64,000 nt of DNA from Pseudarthrobacter defluvii (GTDB lineage: Bacteria; Actinomycetota; Actinomycetes; Actinomycetales; Micrococcaceae), in NCBI RefSeq assembly GCF_030323865.1, contig NZ_CP066362.1, positions 1,240,001 to 1,304,000 on the forward strand, read 5' to 3'. Below are positions 54,901 to 63,527 of this stretch, one piece after another. Within the stretch, counting starts at the first letter, position 1, and each line of letters begins with the position of its first letter. A program made the translations under genes and the position numbers. The notes under the pieces are model-generated. The model saw only the letters and a program-made list of their open reading frames with translations. It did not search any database and had not been told where the DNA came from.

Positions 54901-57636
54901 ATGTCAATCGAGCCACTCAGCTGGGGACGTGGGTCAACACCTCAAGGTGACAGGCTGCCCACGCCACCCTCCGCGGCGCCGGAGAACCAGCAATGGTCCG
55001 TGCCTGCACGCAGCGCCAACCTCGACGCCGTCCGCACCGCCCTGACCAGCGAGAATTCCCTCGGCGTCGTCATCACCGGTGCCCGCGGCGTGGGGAAATC
55101 CTCCCTGGCCCGTGCGGCAGTGGCAGACCTCGGCCCCGATATCTGGTCGCTGCAACTGCGGAACGTCCCGTCGGGCTCCAGCACCCCGTACGGCTGCCTC
55201 TCCTTCCTGCTGGCCCGGCTGCCGCAGGCCTACATGGGCTCGCCCACCGCCATCCTGCGCGGCATCACCTCCCTGATCCGCAGCGACGCCGCCGGCAGGC
55301 CGTGCATCATTACCCTGGACACCTCCTCCAGCATCGACGATATGAGTGCCGGGGTGCTGCTTAACGTCCTGCTCACCGGTACGGCCAAAATCGTTGCGGT
55401 GGCCCCCAACTCCAGTGACCTGCCCCCAGACTTCCACTGGCTGCTGACGGACCGGAAGCTGACCGAGGTGCGGCTCAGCAACCTCAACGAACTGCAGACC
55501 CGGCAAGTCCTGCTCTCACTTCTGGGGCACCGGGTCGCTTCCTCCCTGGTCAGCACCTACCACCAGATGGTCGGCGGTAACCCCCTGCTGCTCAAGGCAC
55601 TGGTCACCGAACAGCAGCTCTCCGGAAACCTGGTCCTGTCGGACTCCGTCTGGACCCTCCGGGACAAGGTGGTGCTTGATGGCGCCGCCAGCCTGGATGA
55701 CATCGTCCGGTCCCGCTGGTCCCGGGAAACCTCCCAGACACGTGAAGTCATCGAGATGCTCTCCTGTGCCCGCAGGGTGGAGCTATCGCGCCTCACCGCG
55801 ATCTACGGTGCTGATGTCATTGCGGACATGGAAGACGGCGGCCTGCTGGAGATCGACGAGTCCGAGTATCGCTGGGTGTCCCTGCGGGAGAAATACATCG
55901 GTGACGTAGTCAGGACGTGGCTGAGCATTTCCCGGCGGCGGGAGCTTCGCCACGTGATGCTGGGCGGCGCGGAGCCGGATCCGGCGTCCATGACGGTCGA
56001 AGAACTGATGTCCTTCGCCGCCTGGACCCACGAGTGCGAGGCCGAGCTCAGCCCTGGGCTGGCGCTTGCGGCCGCCCAGGCCGCGGTCCAGCTCTTCGAC
56101 CCCCGCTTTGCCTTGACCTACGCGGACATGCTGAGGAGGACCGACGCAGGGTGGGCGCCGGCGCAGCGCCACAAGGCATCGGCATACCTCCAGCTGGACA
56201 TGCCAGTCCAGGCCCTCGCAGCCCTGGACGACATCTCACAGCCCGAACTCGACGCACTGGACCCCGAGGAATACGCCCAGATAGTCGCAGCCAAAGCCAG
56301 AGTCATGCTCTCCATTCCGGAACAGGCGGGTAAAGTGCCGGAACTCCTCGCTTCCGCCCGCGAACGCCTGGAACCGGCAGCCCAGGATTCTTCCTGGCCT
56401 GCACCTGCCGTCATCGCAGTCAACCGGGTGGCGCTGAGCGAATTCGAGTACCAGGCCCATGCCGGTAATTTTTCCGCCATGATCCCGGCACTTGAGCGGG
56501 CAGCCGATCCTGCTGCCAACCCCGACACGGGATACCGGCTTCAATCGGCCATCATCCTGATGACCGCCCTCGCCTTTACGGGCCGCGAGATGGACGCCCT
56601 GGGCCTCATGCGCCAACTCGGTGGCCAGCTCACCGATGCCTCGCACATTGTCGGCCTTCGTGAGCGCTACACCAAGGAGGCGTTCTTCGTCCTGCTGCTG
56701 GCGGGCCAATGGCGGCGCTGCATTGATCTCCTTACTCCCTTCAGTGCAGGACAGCTCCACCGGCTCCCCTTCCGAAGCGCCGCAACTGAACTGGCTGCCG
56801 GCGTGGCCTATGCCTTCTCCGGCCGCGGTGAGGCTGCCCTGGAGCCGTTGATTTCCGCCACTGCCCAGTTGGAGCTGCAGCCGGTGCAAACCGCGCTGCG
56901 CACCGGCTACGCCGCCACAGCCCTCGCCTATGCCCAGACCGGCAATGCAGGATTTGCCCGTAAGTACCTCACCAAGCTCCAGAGGACCTCCGGCAGGGCC
57001 GGGTTCGCCGCGGAATGCGTCATAGATTTCTGCGCGCTCGTGGCCGGGCGCTGGCTGGGCGACCCGGAGGCGGTGGCAGGCCTGAAGCAGGGAGCCCGCC
57101 GGAACTTGGAGGCGGGGCGGGCTACCGTTGCCGGCATCTACCTGCTGGCCGCAACCGTCAATGGCAGCGACGCGGACTTCCGGCTGCTGGAGGAGATTGC
57201 CGGCCACCGGCAGGGCCCCCTGGCCGACGTCTCACGGCTGATCGCCGTCGGAAGCAGGACAAAGGACGCCAAGGCACTCCTTGCCGGCGGTGAACTTGCT
57301 GCCACGCTCGAACTGGACGCCGTTGAGGCCCGGTGCATGGCACTGGCCGTGGATTTTGCGCGCCAGGACGGGGACGCGCTCTCGGCCAGGACAGCCCAGG
57401 CGCGGCTGGACATCCTGGCCGCCACCGTGTCCAACCTGCCCATCGTGCCCAGCAGCGGAAGCCCCTTGCTGACTAGCAGGGAACGGCAGATCGCCAGGAT
57501 GGCCGGCCGGGGCGCTTCAAACCGTGACATCGCCATGGAAATGGGCGTGTCGGTCCGCACTGTGGAAGGCCACCTGTACCAGGTCTTCACCAAGCTTGGC
57601 GTGACTTCAAGGGGTGATCTGACTGGACTCGTCTAA
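54901..57636 (+). CDS. LAL-type LuxR family regulator (first of tandem pair)
   Basis: 911 residues: an N-terminal STAND-type P-loop NTPase (Walker A GARGVGKSSLA; Walker B-like CIITLDTSSSIDD), a long helical repeat region, and a C-terminal LuxR helix-turn-helix (LTSRERQIARMAGRGASNRD, then SVRTVEGHLYQVFTKLG). The Walker B acid is followed by T rather than D/E, so ATP hydrolysis may be impaired. Such regulators act as ATP-gated activators. ATG 54901 with AGGGGA upstream is chosen; the frame before it is pth shadow. Confidence 0.9.
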   Translation: MSIEPLSWGRGSTPQGDRLPTPPSAAPENQQWSVPARSANLDAVRTALTSENSLGVVITGARGVGKSSLARAAVADLGPDIWSLQLRNVPSGSSTPYGCLSFLLARLPQAYMGSPTAILRGITSLIRSDAAGRPCIITLDTSSSIDDMSAGVLLNVLLTGTAKIVAVAPNSSDLPPDFHWLLTDRKLTEVRLSNLNELQTRQVLLSLLGHRVASSLVSTYHQMVGGNPLLLKALVTEQQLSGNLVLSDSVWTLRDKVVLDGAASLDDIVRSRWSRETSQTREVIEMLSCARRVELSRLTAIYGADVIADMEDGGLLEIDESEYRWVSLREKYIGDVVRTWLSISRRRELRHVMLGGAEPDPASMTVEELMSFAAWTHECEAELSPGLALAAAQAAVQLFDPRFALTYADMLRRTDAGWAPAQRHKASAYLQLDMPVQALAALDDISQPELDALDPEEYAQIVAAKARVMLSIPEQAGKVPELLASARERLEPAAQDSSWPAPAVIAVNRVALSEFEYQAHAGNFSAMIPALERAADPAANPDTGYRLQSAIILMTALAFTGREMDALGLMRQLGGQLTDASHIVGLRERYTKEAFFVLLLAGQWRRCIDLLTPFSAGQLHRLPFRSAATELAAGVAYAFSGRGEAALEPLISATAQLELQPVQTALRTGYAATALAYAQTGNAGFARKYLTKLQRTSGRAGFAAECVIDFCALVAGRWLGDPEAVAGLKQGARRNLEAGRATVAGIYLLAATVNGSDADFRLLEEIAGHRQGPLADVSRLIAVGSRTKDAKALLAGGELAATLELDAVEARCMALAVDFARQDGDALSARTAQARLDILAATVSNLPIVPSSGSPLLTSRERQIARMAGRGASNRDIAMEMGVSVRTVEGHLYQVFTKLGVTSRGDLTGLV

Positions 57637-57688
57637 CGGCCACAAGCAGGCGGCCACGCACCGGCTCCTGACCGGACGCCGGGAGCCC

Positions 57689-60283
57689 GTGGAGCGTATC
57701 TGCGCCATCCTGCGGAACGGCGCCCACCACGCCGTTTTCATCATGGCAGGCCCCGGCATCGGAAAATCGGCCGTGACCGATGCCGTGACGGAGCGCCTCG
57801 CCGGATCCATGAACGTTGTGCGGATCCACGCCAGTTCGGCCCTGGCCGCCGTGCCGTTCGGAGTCCTGACCCCTTACACGGGCGAGCTCACCGCTGAGGA
57901 GTCTGTCTCGCCCGTCGCCGTGCTCCGTTCCATGTGGGCATACTTCGAGAAACTGAAGGCCGGCAACACGGGTTCCGTCCTCATTGCGGTGGACGACGCC
58001 CACCAGTTGGATGACGCTTCTGCCGGCGTCCTGGCTGAGGTGATTTCGGCAGGATGGGCCACAGTGGTGGCCGCGGCCAGGCCCCGGCCGGGCCTGCCGC
58101 AGCCGCTGGACCAGCTCTGGTATGACGGCCTTGCCGAACGGATCGACCTCCGTCCCCTCAACCGTGAACAAATCGAAGAGGTCCTGGCCCATGCCCTGGA
58201 CGGGACCGTCCCCGGTGCCACGGTGGACGCCATTTGGAACGCGTCGGGCGGCAACCCCCGGATCCTCGATGCCCTGCTCCATGACTCAGCTGAAGCCGGT
58301 GTCCTGGTCAAACGCAACGGAATTTGGATGCTCCTGGGCTCCTTGCCGAGCGACGGGGCGCGGCTCGCAGCGGTTGTTGCCAAAGACCACCTTCGGCGGC
58401 GGCTCGAGGAACAGGAAGCGCTGAAGCTCATTGCCCTTGCCGGACCGGTGGGCAGGAAAGTCATCGAAGATATCAGCGGTGCAGCCGTCGTCCGCTCCCT
58501 GCTGGACCAGCAGATGATCGTTGAAGCACCCGGTATTCCGGCTGAACTGTCCATATGGAACGGGCTCTTCGCCGGTGCCATCAGGCATACCGTCTCGGTC
58601 TCCCGCAGCCTTCAACTGCGGGAAAAGGTGAAGGCGCACCAGGACCCCACCCTGTTGCAGGGGGAGGGCCGGTTGCGGTCCGTGGAGTGGGCCCTGGAGT
58701 GTGGGGTCCGGGTCGCTGATGAGGAGATGCTGGCGGCGGCCCGGGAGGCCCTGATTCGGTTCCACAACCACAGCGCACGGACCATCGCGGCCCGGGTCCA
58801 CGAGCCCGCGCTGGTTCCCCTGGCCCAGGCGGTCCAGGCGCGTGCGCTGTACAACGAAGGGGCTTACCAGGAAGCCGCGGCACTCCTTGACGAATGTTGG
58901 CTCCCGCTGGCCGAAGACCCGCAGGGTGCGGCCGTTCTGCTGCTACGGGTCTCGGCGCACCAAGCCATTGGCCACTCACTGGAGGTGGTGGCGGACGACG
59001 TCGAAAAGAACGGCGGGGGTAGTGGCAGCAGCGGGCCGGACTGGCAGCGGGAACTCCTCCACCTGCTCCGGCTTGGAGCGGAAGTGGATTTCCAGGCACT
59101 GAACGACCACGTGGCCACCATCCGGAAGGGGCCTGCGGCAGCCACCGGCGGAGAACCGCTCCGTGCGCTGGCTGAGGGTCTCCTGGCCCATGCCCTCGCC
59201 TCGGCCGGACGGCCCGTCCAGGGGCTGGAGGCCGCCCTGCTGGCAGCCTCGGAACTTCCACCCCTTGAAGGCAGCCTGTTTTTCTTTCCCGAGTTCGTGC
59301 TGGGGCGGCTCGTTTCCGATTACCTGGCCATGGGTGAATGGGAGTCTGCAGAGCGGGAAATCAACCACTACGCCGCCGGGCATGCCCCCGGCGCCGACAC
59401 CTTCAACGGGAGCCTCCAGGTGCTCCAGGGCTACTCGCTGCTGCGGCAGGGGCGGATGGAGCGCGCCTACCAGGTCCTGCTGCCCGCAGTGGAAGCGCTG
59501 AGGCTCAATGACCCCCTCCAGCTCTACCGCTTTGGCACAGCCCTGGGCTTCTATGCGGCCGCACGCCTCGGCGACGCGGAGCAGGCCAAACGCCTGGAAC
59601 AGGACCACAAGGATGCTGATGCCGGCTGGCCCGCCCACGACCTCCTGGCGGAAGCCTATGTGGCGGCGGCGGGTGAATACCTTGCCCGTGACGGAAAGGG
59701 CCTGGCGGCCCTGCAGACGTTGATGACCACCACGGAGGCTTCCGCGCGGACAGGGAACCTCCTTGAGGTCCTTGCCATGTGCTGGGATCTCGGTGACCCC
59801 TCGGTGGTCCCCATGGTGCAGGCAGCGGCGCGCGGTGTGGAGGGCCGGTGGGCAGAAGCGTTGCTCACGCTGGCCATTGCTTGGGAAAACGCCGACGGTG
59901 ACGCCCTTATGGCAACGGCTGCCTCGCTGGAGGAGGCAGGCTTTGTCAACCTGGCCCGCGAAGCTTACGCCCGGGCCAGTACCGTGCTGGAGCAGGCCGG
60001 GGAACGCCGGCGGTCGCGGCAGGCCGTGGCCCAGCGTGAGAAGTGCGACCACGAACTGGGGGAGCGGTTCCGGGAAGGCCGGTTCATCGCCGCAGCCCCC
60101 ACTGTCCGCCTCACGCGCAGGGAACAGGACATCGTCGAGCTGGCCGTGCAGGGCCTCACCGACCGCGAGATCGCGCAGCGCTTGATGGTGTCGGTCCGGA
60201 CGGTGGAAGGACACCTGTACCGTACCTACGTCAAGCTCGGGGTCCGCAGCCGCGATGAGCTGGAGTCGGCACTGCCAAAGTAG
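57689..60283 (+). CDS. LAL-type LuxR family regulator (second of tandem pair)
   Basis: At least 864 residues: Walker A MAGPGIGKSAV, Walker B VLIAVDDAHQLDD, helical repeats and a C-terminal helix-turn-helix (LTRREQDIVELAVQGLTDRE, then VRTVEGHLYRTYVKLGV). GTG 57689 is the first standard start, but it cuts the conserved N-terminal lead-in HRLLTGRREPVERICAIL. In the same frame a CTG at 57623 has AAGGGG 8 nt upstream, giving 886 aa and a 14-nt overlap with the first LuxR gene, so CTG initiation is likely. The ligand and targets are unknown. Confidence 0.88.
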   Translation: MERICAILRNGAHHAVFIMAGPGIGKSAVTDAVTERLAGSMNVVRIHASSALAAVPFGVLTPYTGELTAEESVSPVAVLRSMWAYFEKLKAGNTGSVLIAVDDAHQLDDASAGVLAEVISAGWATVVAAARPRPGLPQPLDQLWYDGLAERIDLRPLNREQIEEVLAHALDGTVPGATVDAIWNASGGNPRILDALLHDSAEAGVLVKRNGIWMLLGSLPSDGARLAAVVAKDHLRRRLEEQEALKLIALAGPVGRKVIEDISGAAVVRSLLDQQMIVEAPGIPAELSIWNGLFAGAIRHTVSVSRSLQLREKVKAHQDPTLLQGEGRLRSVEWALECGVRVADEEMLAAAREALIRFHNHSARTIAARVHEPALVPLAQAVQARALYNEGAYQEAAALLDECWLPLAEDPQGAAVLLLRVSAHQAIGHSLEVVADDVEKNGGGSGSSGPDWQRELLHLLRLGAEVDFQALNDHVATIRKGPAAATGGEPLRALAEGLLAHALASAGRPVQGLEAALLAASELPPLEGSLFFFPEFVLGRLVSDYLAMGEWESAEREINHYAAGHAPGADTFNGSLQVLQGYSLLRQGRMERAYQVLLPAVEALRLNDPLQLYRFGTALGFYAAARLGDAEQAKRLEQDHKDADAGWPAHDLLAEAYVAAAGEYLARDGKGLAALQTLMTTTEASARTGNLLEVLAMCWDLGDPSVVPMVQAAARGVEGRWAEALLTLAIAWENADGDALMATAASLEEAGFVNLAREAYARASTVLEQAGERRRSRQAVAQREKCDHELGERFREGRFIAAAPTVRLTRREQDIVELAVQGLTDREIAQRLMVSVRTVEGHLYRTYVKLGVRSRDELESALPK

Positions 60284-60379
60284 GTCCCGGCGGGCAGGCA
60301 GCTGCCGCTCCTGCCCGCGTTGGTCTGTTCCAGCGTCACAGAACCGGGCCTGCGACATGAACGGCGCGGCTCGCGCAGT

Positions 60380-60448
60380 TGCCGTCCGGCACCTTGCCGC
60401 GCGTCCGCCGTCGTCTGTCCCGATCACTGCCGTCCGGCACCTTGCCGC
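60380..60448 (+). repeat. 21-bp direct repeat
   Basis: Identical copies beginning TGCCGTCCGGCACC at 60380-60400 and 60428-60448 are spaced 48 bp apart. Each contains a GGCACCTTGCC partial dyad. Confidence 0.8.
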
Positions 60449-60689
60449 CCGTGCGCCCCGCTGCGGTACCTGGGAGCCTGGGAGCATCGTCCGCTTCACG
60501 TAAGTGGCTGAGCGGCGCCCCGGTAGTGCGGCCGCCGGGATTCGAGTACACCCTACTCGTGTACGGGATGGCACCGCGGGATTTACTTAAGGAGGCAAAG
60601 CAAAGCGGCAAGCTGGAGGCCGCGGAGCAGCAGAACAGGACATTGAGCCCTTTCGATTTCCGGTCCGCAACGGACCGGGCACAGACGGG

Positions 60690-60744
60690 GCCGGCGACGT
60701 CAGAGTCTTCTGAGACCGAGACTCTCCCCCCAGCCGTCGCCGGC
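60690..60744 (+). terminator. Compound hairpin upstream of sufS
   Basis: Outer arms GCCGGCGACG/CGTCGCCGGC (60690-60699, 60735-60744) enclose AGAGTCT/AGACTCT (60702-60708, 60719-60725). It could terminate upstream transcription or act as a leader element of sufS. Confidence 0.5.
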
Positions 60745-60861
60745 CCTCTGCTCCCTCGGCTGAAGCCCGGGACAGCGGTGGCGGCTGCCCCTCCCGGGCG
60801 GCCGCCACAGCCGTGTGTGGGACAATTGGGTGTCAGACATTGGCAGCCCAAGGAGTTCGTT

Positions 60862-62187
60862 TTGGCCGTAGTATCAACGCCAGCCACACTGGAACGTGCC
60901 GTACCTGTCATGGATAACGCCGAGGTGCTGCGCATCCGCAACGACTTCCCGGTCCTCAACCAACTGGTTAACGGGCAGCCCCTGGTCTACCTCGACTCGG
61001 GCGCTACGTCGCAAAACCCCGTGAGTGTCATCGAGGCCGAACAGGAATTCTACGAACAGCGCAACGCCGCTGTTCACCGTGGCGCGCACCATCTTGCCGT
61101 GGAGGCCACCGAAGTATTCGAGGACGCCCGGCAGACCATTGCCGATTTCATTGGCGCGGACTACGCGGAGACCATTTGGACGTCCAACGCCACAGAAGGG
61201 CTGAACCTTCTTTCCTACTCCCTTTCCAATGCCGGGCTGTGGGCGGCTCAGGGACGCGGTGACCAGGGGCTTCGGGACCTGGCACTGAACCCGGGCGACG
61301 AGATCGTGGTGACCGAAATGGAGCACCACGCCAACCTCATCCCCTGGCAGGAACTGGCGTTCCGGACCGGGGCCACGCTCCGCTACATCCCCATTGACGA
61401 CCAGGGCAGCCTCCGCATGGACCAGGCGGCGGCAATCATCGGCCCACGAACCAAGGTCCTGGCCTTCACCCACGCTTCCAACGTCCTGGGCATCATCAAC
61501 CCGGTGAGGGAACTGACCGCGCTCGGCCACGCCGCGGGGGCACTGGTGGTCCTGGACGCCTGCCAGTCCGCTCCGCACCTGCCCCTGGACGTCAAGGATC
61601 TCGGCATAGACTTCGCGGTCTTCTCCGGCCACAAGATGCTTGCCCCCACGGGGATCGGAGTGCTCTACGGGCGGCAGGAACTGCTGGACATCCTGCCGCC
61701 GTTCCTGACCGGCGGATCCATGATCACCACCGTCACCATGGAACGGGCCGAGTACCTTCCGGCGCCCCAGCGCTTCGAAGCCGGCACCCAGCGGATCTCC
61801 CAGGCCGTGGCCATGGCCGCCGCCGCGAACTACCTCACCGAAACCGGGCTGGACCGGATCCACCGCTGGGAAGCCGAACTGGGCCAGCGCATGGTGGCCG
61901 GGCTGGAGGGCATTCCCGGAATCCGGGTCCTGGGTCCTGCCGCCGGGAAGGAACGGATCGGCCTTGCCGCATTCGACGTCGAGGGCGTCCACGCCCACGA
62001 TGTGGGGCAATTCCTGGACTCCCAGGGAATCGCCGTCCGAGTGGGACACCACTGCGCCCAGCCGCTGCACCGCCGGCTCGGGCTGACCGCCACCACCCGT
62101 GCCAGCGCCTACCTGTACAACACCACTGACGACGTGGACCGCTTCCTTGAGGCCGTCGCCGGCGTCCGGGCCTACTTCCGCGCCTAG
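60862..62187 (+). CDS. sufS: SufS-type cysteine desulfurase
   Basis: A 441-residue PLP enzyme that takes sulfur from cysteine for Fe-S cluster assembly. The PLP lysine is in FSGHKMLAPTGIGVLYG and the persulfide-forming Cys in VGHHCAQPLHRR; ATEGLNLLSYSL and EHHANLIPWQ are family segments. TTG 60862 has AAGGAG 6 nt upstream. ATG 60910 is an alternative giving the classic SufS length. It is paired with sufU 23 nt downstream. The remaining suf genes are not in the window. Confidence 0.92.
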   Translation: MAVVSTPATLERAVPVMDNAEVLRIRNDFPVLNQLVNGQPLVYLDSGATSQNPVSVIEAEQEFYEQRNAAVHRGAHHLAVEATEVFEDARQTIADFIGADYAETIWTSNATEGLNLLSYSLSNAGLWAAQGRGDQGLRDLALNPGDEIVVTEMEHHANLIPWQELAFRTGATLRYIPIDDQGSLRMDQAAAIIGPRTKVLAFTHASNVLGIINPVRELTALGHAAGALVVLDACQSAPHLPLDVKDLGIDFAVFSGHKMLAPTGIGVLYGRQELLDILPPFLTGGSMITTVTMERAEYLPAPQRFEAGTQRISQAVAMAAAANYLTETGLDRIHRWEAELGQRMVAGLEGIPGIRVLGPAAGKERIGLAAFDVEGVHAHDVGQFLDSQGIAVRVGHHCAQPLHRRLGLTATTRASAYLYNTTDDVDRFLEAVAGVRAYFRA

Positions 62188-62210
62188 CGCAGAATACGAG
62201 AGTTGACACC

Positions 62211-62660
62211 ATGAGCCTTGACCAGCTGTACCAGCAGATCATCCTGGACCATTCAAAGGCCCGCCACGGCAGCGGGCTCGCCGCCACCGACGCACCGCAG
62301 GGGAGCTCCACCGGCCAGTCACACCAGCTCAACCCTGTGTGTGGGGACGAAGTGACCCTCCGGCTTGCCGTCCAGGACGGCAAGGTGGCCCAGGTGGCCT
62401 GGGACGGGGCTGGCTGCTCCATCTCCATGGCCTCCGCATCGGTCCTCACCGACCTCGCCGAGGGGATGACCATTGCCGAACTGCATGAGGTCATCGACAG
62501 CTTCCGGGAGGTGCTGCGGTCGCGGGGCAAGGTCCATGCCGATCCTGAGCTGCTGGGGGACGCGGCAGCGTTCGAAGGAGTGGCCCGCTACGCCGCCCGG
62601 GTCAAGTGCGCCATGATTTCCTGGGTCGCCGCCGAGGACGCGCTCAACCAGGCAGCCTAA
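62211..62660 (+). CDS. sufU: SufU Fe-S assembly sulfurtransferase/scaffold
   Basis: A 149-residue SufU with its zinc/persulfide ligands Cys44 and Asp46 (NPVCGDEV), Cys69 (GAGCSISMAS) and Cys133 (RVKCAMISW). It accepts sulfur from SufS by a zinc-ligand swap and passes it to the SufBCD machinery. The spacer insertion typical of SufU versus IscU is present (FREVLRSRGKVHADPELLGD). GAGAG lies about 8 nt before the ATG. Its stop precedes the duplicated terminator. Confidence 0.95.
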   Translation: MSLDQLYQQIILDHSKARHGSGLAATDAPQGSSTGQSHQLNPVCGDEVTLRLAVQDGKVAQVAWDGAGCSISMASASVLTDLAEGMTIAELHEVIDSFREVLRSRGKVHADPELLGDAAAFEGVARYAARVKCAMISWVAAEDALNQAA

Positions 62661-62671
62661 GCAGGACAGTG

Positions 62672-62740
62672 AACAGCCCGGGTCTTCCCTCAGAAGTGGG
62701 GAAGGCCCGGGCCTCAGAAGTGGGGAAGGCCCGGGCTGTT
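62672..62740. terminator. sufSU terminator with 24-bp tandem duplication of its 3' arm
   Basis: AACAGCCCGGG (62672-62682) followed by TCTTCCC pairs with GGGGAAG plus CCCGGGCTGTT at 62722-62740. A 24-bp segment carrying this 3' arm occurs twice, head to tail and perfectly (62689-62712, 62713-62736), so either copy can complete the stem. The convergent small gene also ends here. Confidence 0.8.
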
Positions 62741-62760
62741 TCGTGTGTAAAACGCCTCGT

Positions 62761-62982
62761 TCAGCCCAGCAGGCCGAGGACCCCGATCACTGCCGTGGCG
62801 AGCCCCAGCACCACGGAGATGCTCACCAGCACCACATGGACGGTCAGGAACTTCGTTGCCTTGCCGGCGGCGTCGCGGGCCCGCGGATCCTTCATGACGC
62901 GGCGCAGGAACTGCGGCCAGACCACCAGCGACCAAACGCCGGCGACAATGAGGACAAGCGCGGCAAAGACGGGAAGCTGCAT
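62761..62982 (-). CDS. SCO4848-like small membrane protein
   Basis: A 73-residue protein with two membrane helices (FAALVLIVAGVWSLVVWPQF and VHVVLVSISVVLGLATAVIG) separated by a charged loop (RRVMKDPRARDAAGKATK). The WSLVVWPQFLR pattern and length match the SCO4848 family of actinobacterial membrane proteins, of unknown function. Its ATG is 3 nt after the DUF2505 stop, so the two are coupled. Confidence 0.82.
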   Translation of the reverse strand: MQLPVFAALVLIVAGVWSLVVWPQFLRRVMKDPRARDAAGKATKFLTVHVVLVSISVVLGLATAVIGVLGLLG

Positions 62983-62985
62983 GGG

Positions 62986-63483
62986 CTAGTGGCTTTCCAG
63001 CCAAGCCTGGGCCTGTGCGGCCTGCAGGTTCAGTGCTTTGGCCACCATCGGCTCGGCGGCGTCGGCGATCTTGCCGCCGAGGAACGGTACGGAGGACTTC
63101 ACCGCACCCTCAAGCTCCACGCGGGTTCCGCCGGCGTCGGCCACCAGCCGCTGGACGGCGGTAACATCCACCGGGGCACCGGCGATCTTCAGCGAGATGT
63201 TGCTCTGGCGCGAGCCGTCCGCGGCGGGAGCTTCCCAGTTTTCCACCTGGGTCACCTTGAGGTGCTCACCAACAAACTTGCGGGCGATCTCAGGCAGCCG
63301 GGTGGTGGGAAGGGTGCGGACCGAGGTGGTGTTGAAGGCACCTGCAATGTCGCCGTCAAGGGTGAAGGACTCCAGGGTGCCGCCCACCAGCTGGCTGACG
63401 TGGCGCTGGAAATCCTCGTTCACCAGCACAGCGGTAACGCTGTCAACGGAGTGCGGAAGGGTGGTGGTTGCGCTCAGCGCCAT
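62986..63483 (-). CDS. DUF2505 family protein
   Basis: A 165-residue START-like/SRPBCC-type protein (DUF2505): begins MALSATTTLPHSVDSVTAV, contains TTRLPEIARKFVGEHLKVTQ and ends in a helix (PMVAKALNLQAAQAQAWLES). The family probably binds a hydrophobic ligand; function unknown. AGGAGG is 4 nt before ATG 63483. The frame upstream of this is not conserved. Confidence 0.87.
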   Translation of the reverse strand: MALSATTTLPHSVDSVTAVLVNEDFQRHVSQLVGGTLESFTLDGDIAGAFNTTSVRTLPTTRLPEIARKFVGEHLKVTQVENWEAPAADGSRQSNISLKIAGAPVDVTAVQRLVADAGGTRVELEGAVKSSVPFLGGKIADAAEPMVAKALNLQAAQAQAWLESH

Positions 63484-63527
63484 GGGTCCTCCTGGGACGT
63501 GGGGAAAGGATTTACGCCTCCAACATC

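Larger units (their letters stand above)
60284..60861 (+). other. Long interval upstream of sufS
   Basis: 578 nt without a certain gene. It holds a 21-bp direct repeat (60380, 60428), a dyad GTACAC/GTGTAC (60546-60564), an AAGGAGG (60589-60595) with no start codon at proper distance, and a large compound hairpin (60690-60744). The sufS frame is open back through this region; the earliest sensible ATG in it is 60568. Confidence 0.5.

Noticed and set aside
60380..60448. CRISPR-like array
   Set aside because: Only two 21-bp copies with a 27-bp spacer, no further units and no cas gene.
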